Below are positions 61,250 to 64,000 of a DNA stretch of 64,000 nt, piece after piece. The DNA comes from Burkholderia stagnalis (GTDB lineage Bacteria; Pseudomonadota; Gammaproteobacteria; Burkholderiales; Burkholderiaceae), in assembly GCF_902830275.1 (NCBI RefSeq), contig NZ_CADESW010000013.1, positions 1-64,000 on the forward strand, given 5' to 3'. The position numbers and the translations under genes are program-made. The notes below the pieces were generated by a model. It was not told the DNA's origin. It was given only the letters and a program-made list of their open reading frames with translations, and did not search any database. How positions within the stretch are numbered: the stretch's first letter is position 1; each line of letters opens with the position of its first letter.

Positions 61250-62260
61250 ATGAGCGCATCCCGCTTCAAGGCATTGATGCTGAAGGAAACCGACGACGGC
61301 GTCGCGCCGTCGATCGAATGGCTGGGCGTCGACGATCTGCCGGACGGCGACGTCGTGGTCGACGTCCATTATTCGAGCATCAACTACAAGGACGCGATGG
61401 CGCTGGCCAATCGCGGCATCATCCGCACGTTTCCGGCGATACCGGGCATCGATCTCGCCGGCGTCGTCGCGACGTCGGCCGACGCGCGGTTCCGGCCCGG
61501 CGACCCGGTCGTGCTGACCGGCTGGGGGCTCGGCGAGCGGCGCTGGGGCGGCTTCACGCAGGTCGAGCGCGTGAACGCCGACTGGCTCGTGCCGCTGCCG
61601 CCCGGCCTCACGCTGCGGCAGGCGATGGGGATCGGCACGGCCGGGCTCACGTCGATGCTGTGCGTGCTCGCGCTGGAGCACCACGACGTGCGCCCCGCGA
61701 GCGGCGAGATCCTCGTGACGGGCGCGAGCGGCGGCGTCGGCAGCCTCGCGATCGTGATCCTGTCGCAGCTCGGCTACCGCGTCGTCGCGATGACGGGCCG
61801 GCCGGGGCACGACGGCTACCTGAAGTCGCTCGGCGCGTCGCGCACGATCGGCCGCGACGATTACGTCACGCCGCGCAAGCCGGGGCGCCACGGGATGGAA
61901 CCCGAACTGTTCGCGGGCGTGGTCGACACGGTGGGCGGCCCCGTGCTGTCGACAGCGCTCGCGCGGCTGTCGTACGGCGGCTGCGTGGCCGTCTGCGGGC
62001 TCGTCGGCGGCATCGAGCTCGAAACCACGGTGTTTCCGTTCCTGCTGCGCGGCGTCACCGTCGCCGGCATCGATTCGGTGCGCTGCCCGACGCCGCGCCG
62101 CGTCGAGGCGTGGCAGCGGCTCGCGCAGTGCGTGCCGGGCGCGCTGCTCGACGGGATGATTCGCGAGGTGCCGCTCGAACAGGTGGTCGACGCGGCGGGC
62201 GAACTGGCGAAAGGCCAGGGGCACGGCCGGACGGTCGTCAACCTGAGGGCGGCGCCGTGA
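61250..62260 (+). CDS. MDR-family reductase (AcuI/YhdH-like)
   Basis: 336 residues; of three consecutive ATGs (61244, 61247, 61250) the last is best spaced from GAGGGAG. 'VHYSSINYKDAMALANRGII', 'PGIDLAGVVATSADARFRPG', 'ILVTGASGGVGSLAIVILSQ', 'LGASRTIGRDDYVTPRKPG' are diagnostic of the acrylyl-CoA reductase AcuI/YhdH group, NADPH-dependent enoyl reductases without zinc. As the PKS has no ER domain, this enzyme may serve as a trans enoyl reductase (inference). Last gene of the operon. Confidence 0.86.
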   Translation: MSASRFKALMLKETDDGVAPSIEWLGVDDLPDGDVVVDVHYSSINYKDAMALANRGIIRTFPAIPGIDLAGVVATSADARFRPGDPVVLTGWGLGERRWGGFTQVERVNADWLVPLPPGLTLRQAMGIGTAGLTSMLCVLALEHHDVRPASGEILVTGASGGVGSLAIVILSQLGYRVVAMTGRPGHDGYLKSLGASRTIGRDDYVTPRKPGRHGMEPELFAGVVDTVGGPVLSTALARLSYGGCVAVCGLVGGIELETTVFPFLLRGVTVAGIDSVRCPTPRRVEAWQRLAQCVPGALLDGMIREVPLEQVVDAAGELAKGQGHGRTVVNLRAAP

Positions 62261-62280
62261 GCGCTTTCGCGCTTTTGTTT
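62260..62280 (+). terminator. Terminator at the end of the polyketide operon
   Basis: AGCGC-TTTC-GCGCT stem-loop (62260-62273) beginning at the stop codon, followed by TTTGTTT. Short stem but well placed. Confidence 0.55.
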
Positions 62281-62416
62281 CGGATTTAAAAATGGAATAT
62301 CGAAAAGAGAGCGAAAAGTAAACGATCCCGGTCGCGCCCGATCAGCAAGGCGTACACGGCTCGCGATTTAAACGCCCGGCTTGTGATTGGATTCACCGCA
62401 AGCTATATATAACTAA

Positions 62417-62448
62417 CGCATTCCATCCCGTCGCCAATGCGGAATGCG
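62417..62448. promoter_or_regulatory. Inverted repeat upstream of the solute-binding protein gene
   Basis: CGCATTCC (62417-62424) and GGAATGCG (62441-62448), 16 bp apart, just downstream of TATATATAA (62405-62413) in the AT-rich gap 62281-62497. Possible operator of the following gene. Confidence 0.35.
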
Positions 62449-62497
62449 GCGATATAACGCGCGATCGCAATCATCATGTGCGGCACGGGAATGTGGA

Positions 62498-63718
62498 ATG
62501 AGCGACAGTGGGTCTTTCGCCAGGGAAATAGTCGACATCGATAGGCCAGGGGGTCGACGCGCGGCCTGGCGCGGGATGTGGGTCGCCGCCTGCTTCGTCG
62601 CGATGTCGGCACCCGCCGCGTGCGTGGCCGCGGAACCCGGCGTGAACGACGACACGATCCGCGTCGGCATGGTCAACGCGCAGTCAGGCGATGCGGCAGG
62701 CCTCGGGCGCGCGCTGCGCATCGGCGCGCAGGCCGTGTTCGACGACGCGAATGCGCGCGGCGGCGTGCACGGCAGACGGATCGACCTCGTCGTCGACGAC
62801 GATCAGTACGACCCGGACAGGACCATCGACGGCACGCTGGAGATGATCGAGCAGCGCAAGGTCTTCGCGCTGTTCGGCTACGTCGGCACGCCGACGACGA
62901 CGGCGGTGCTGCCGATCGTCAAGGACACCGGAATACCGCTCGTCGGCGCGTTCACCGGCGCGATGTCGCTGCGCAGGCCGGTCATTCCCGAAGTCGTCAA
63001 CATTCGCGCCAGCTATGAAGACGAGACGCGCGTGCTGGTCGACCATCTCATCGCGCGCGGCGGCGCGACACGCTTCGCCGTGTTCTACCAGGACGACGCG
63101 TCCGGGCTCGCGGTGCTGGCGGGCACGCGGCTGGCGCTGCGGCGCCACGGCCTCGACGTGGTCGCCACGGGCACCTTCCGCCGCGGGACGACGGCGGTCG
63201 AGACGGGGCTCGTGTCGGTGCTCGAGGGCCGGCCGGACGTCGTCATCATGGTCGGCCCCTACACGCCGGTCGCCGCATTCATCCGCGCCGCGCGCCGCGA
63301 GGGCCTTCAGGCCCGGCTCGCGACCGTTTCGTTCGTCGGCACCGACGACCTGCTGCGCCTCGTGGGCGCCGACGGCGACGGCATGCTGATCACGCAGGTG
63401 GTGCCGCTGTCCCGCAGCGACCGCGACGTCACCCGCGACTGCATGCGGCTGATCGCGCGCCGCTTTCCGGAAGAGCGCGTCGGCGTGGTGGGGCTCGAGG
63501 GCTGCATCGATGCGAAGGTCATGTTGATCGGGCTCGAACGCGCGGGCCCCGCGCCGACCCGGGCCGGCCTGTTGCACGCGCTCGAGTCGATCCGGCATCT
63601 CGACATCGGCGGCGTGGTGGTCGACCTGGGGGCGGACAACCATCAGGCGTTGAATACGGTGTTTCTCTCCGAGATCGAGCGCGGCCGGGTCGTGCCACTG
63701 GGCGAACCGGCCAGGTAA
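62498..63718 (+). CDS. ABC-type substrate-binding protein (branched-chain/amide type)
   Basis: 406 residues from the ATG at 62498. Signal segment 'WVAACFVAMSAPAACVAAEP' near residues 28-47. Type-I periplasmic-binding fold (LivJ/AmiC group): 'IRVGMVNAQSGDAAGLGRAL', 'GGVHGRRIDLVVDDDQYDPD', 'KVFALFGYVGTPTTTAVLPI', 'VDLGADNHQALNTVFLSEIE'. No permease or ATPase follows; the next gene is a membrane sensor 46 bp downstream, so this protein may present a ligand to that sensor rather than feed a transporter (inference). Confidence 0.85.
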   Translation: MSDSGSFAREIVDIDRPGGRRAAWRGMWVAACFVAMSAPAACVAAEPGVNDDTIRVGMVNAQSGDAAGLGRALRIGAQAVFDDANARGGVHGRRIDLVVDDDQYDPDRTIDGTLEMIEQRKVFALFGYVGTPTTTAVLPIVKDTGIPLVGAFTGAMSLRRPVIPEVVNIRASYEDETRVLVDHLIARGGATRFAVFYQDDASGLAVLAGTRLALRRHGLDVVATGTFRRGTTAVETGLVSVLEGRPDVVIMVGPYTPVAAFIRAARREGLQARLATVSFVGTDDLLRLVGADGDGMLITQVVPLSRSDRDVTRDCMRLIARRFPEERVGVVGLEGCIDAKVMLIGLERAGPAPTRAGLLHALESIRHLDIGGVVVDLGADNHQALNTVFLSEIERGRVVPLGEPAR

Positions 63719-63764
63719 CGCATCCGGACGGCCGCGCGCGGGCCGTCTCCATCGAGGGGGATGC

Positions 63765-64000
63765 ATGGATATCAAGGCCAAGCTTGTCGCCAGCACCAGC
63801 CTGATGCTGCTGGGCGTGCTGGCGATATCCGCGACCAGTCTGCTGGCCGTGCACGGCATCGCATCCGGCGTGCGCACGCTGACGACGGAGTCGCTGCCGT
63901 TGCAGACGCACAGCAACGCGCTCCAGCGCGCGTACGGCGACCTCGTGACGGATTTCGGCCGGCTCGCGCAGGCGCAGGACGGGGCCGGGCAGGAGGCGGT
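63765..64000 (+). CDS. Membrane sensor, probably chemoreceptor, 3' end outside window
   Basis: The first 78 codons are visible, with RBS GAGGGGG. MDIKAKLVASTSLMLLGVLA and following 'ISATSLLAVHGIASGV' form a transmembrane helix; 'TESLPLQTHSNALQRAYGDL' then starts a periplasmic helical region. Start is typical of methyl-accepting chemotaxis proteins or sensor kinases; too little is present to decide. Confidence 0.6.
   Translation, partial: MDIKAKLVASTSLMLLGVLAISATSLLAVHGIASGVRTLTTESLPLQTHSNALQRAYGDLVTDFGRLAQAQDGAGQEA

Noticed and set aside
63727..63747. GACGGCC/GGCCGTC hairpin between the solute-binding protein and sensor genes
   Set aside because: No T run and it lies within a probable operon; could be an mRNA element but nothing supports a terminator.

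Overview
The window is high-GC DNA with Burkholderia-type gene content, most likely a secondary chromosome of a Burkholderia cepacia complex-like species. This is inferred from gene families and gene order, because no rRNA or tRNA landmark is present. The clearest pointers are a trimeric autotransporter adhesin followed by an OmpA-like lipoprotein, a small exported protein, an H-NS paralogue and an EAL protein; a DUF3331 protein; a trifunctional kinase/ATPase/histidine kinase; and several winged-helix/NB-ARC regulators.

Layout. 1-6.6 kb: a surface adhesion and c-di-GMP locus whose adhesin gene starts outside the window. 6.6-12.8 kb: a leftward operon (XapX membrane protein, amidohydrolase, DoxX, exported VOC protein, outer-membrane porin) opposite a YcaC-like hydrolase. 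12.8-22.2 kb: DUF1275, AraC regulator, two winged-helix/NB-ARC regulators, exported alpha/beta hydrolase, DUF3331 and HD-like proteins. 22.2-29.3 kb: a patchy segment with a LysR regulator, a beheaded amidohydrolase, a PabB homologue, a frameshifted chemoreceptor fragment, and an MFS exporter with a small upstream gene opposite an SgrR-type regulator. 29.4-38.0 kb: redox genes (FAD monooxygenase, two LysR regulators, old yellow enzyme, and a cytochrome c / 2Fe-2S / molybdenum dehydrogenase operon). 38.2-48.0 kb: signalling genes (1707-residue trifunctional kinase, third winged-helix/NB-ARC regulator, two response regulators, MscS channel with a cyclic-nucleotide domain). 48.0-62.3 kb: two small proteins, then a polyketide cluster (two small proteins, acyl ligase, FabG-like SDR, free ACP, single-module PKS, type II thioesterase, HepT/HEPN-like protein, SDR, MDR reductase). 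62.5 kb to the end: a solitary ABC-type solute-binding protein and the start of a membrane sensor.

The most unusual signals are four. (1) A shared promoter architecture recurs in front of unrelated genes: TTCAG repeats one helical turn apart, running into AGGA(C/T), then 17 nt to a TAnnnT hexamer. It is accompanied by three OmpR-type winged-helix NB-ARC regulators, which are plausible but unproven readers. (2) The PKS ends in a thioesterase with Cys at the nucleophile position (GHCIGG), and its operon carries an orphan HepT-like protein. (3) An SgrR-like regulator faces a sugar-efflux-type MFS gene across an AT-rich gap holding a small gene that overlaps the transporter start, reminiscent of sgrR-sgrS/T-setA. 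(4) Gene debris marks recombination around a lower-GC pabB gene.
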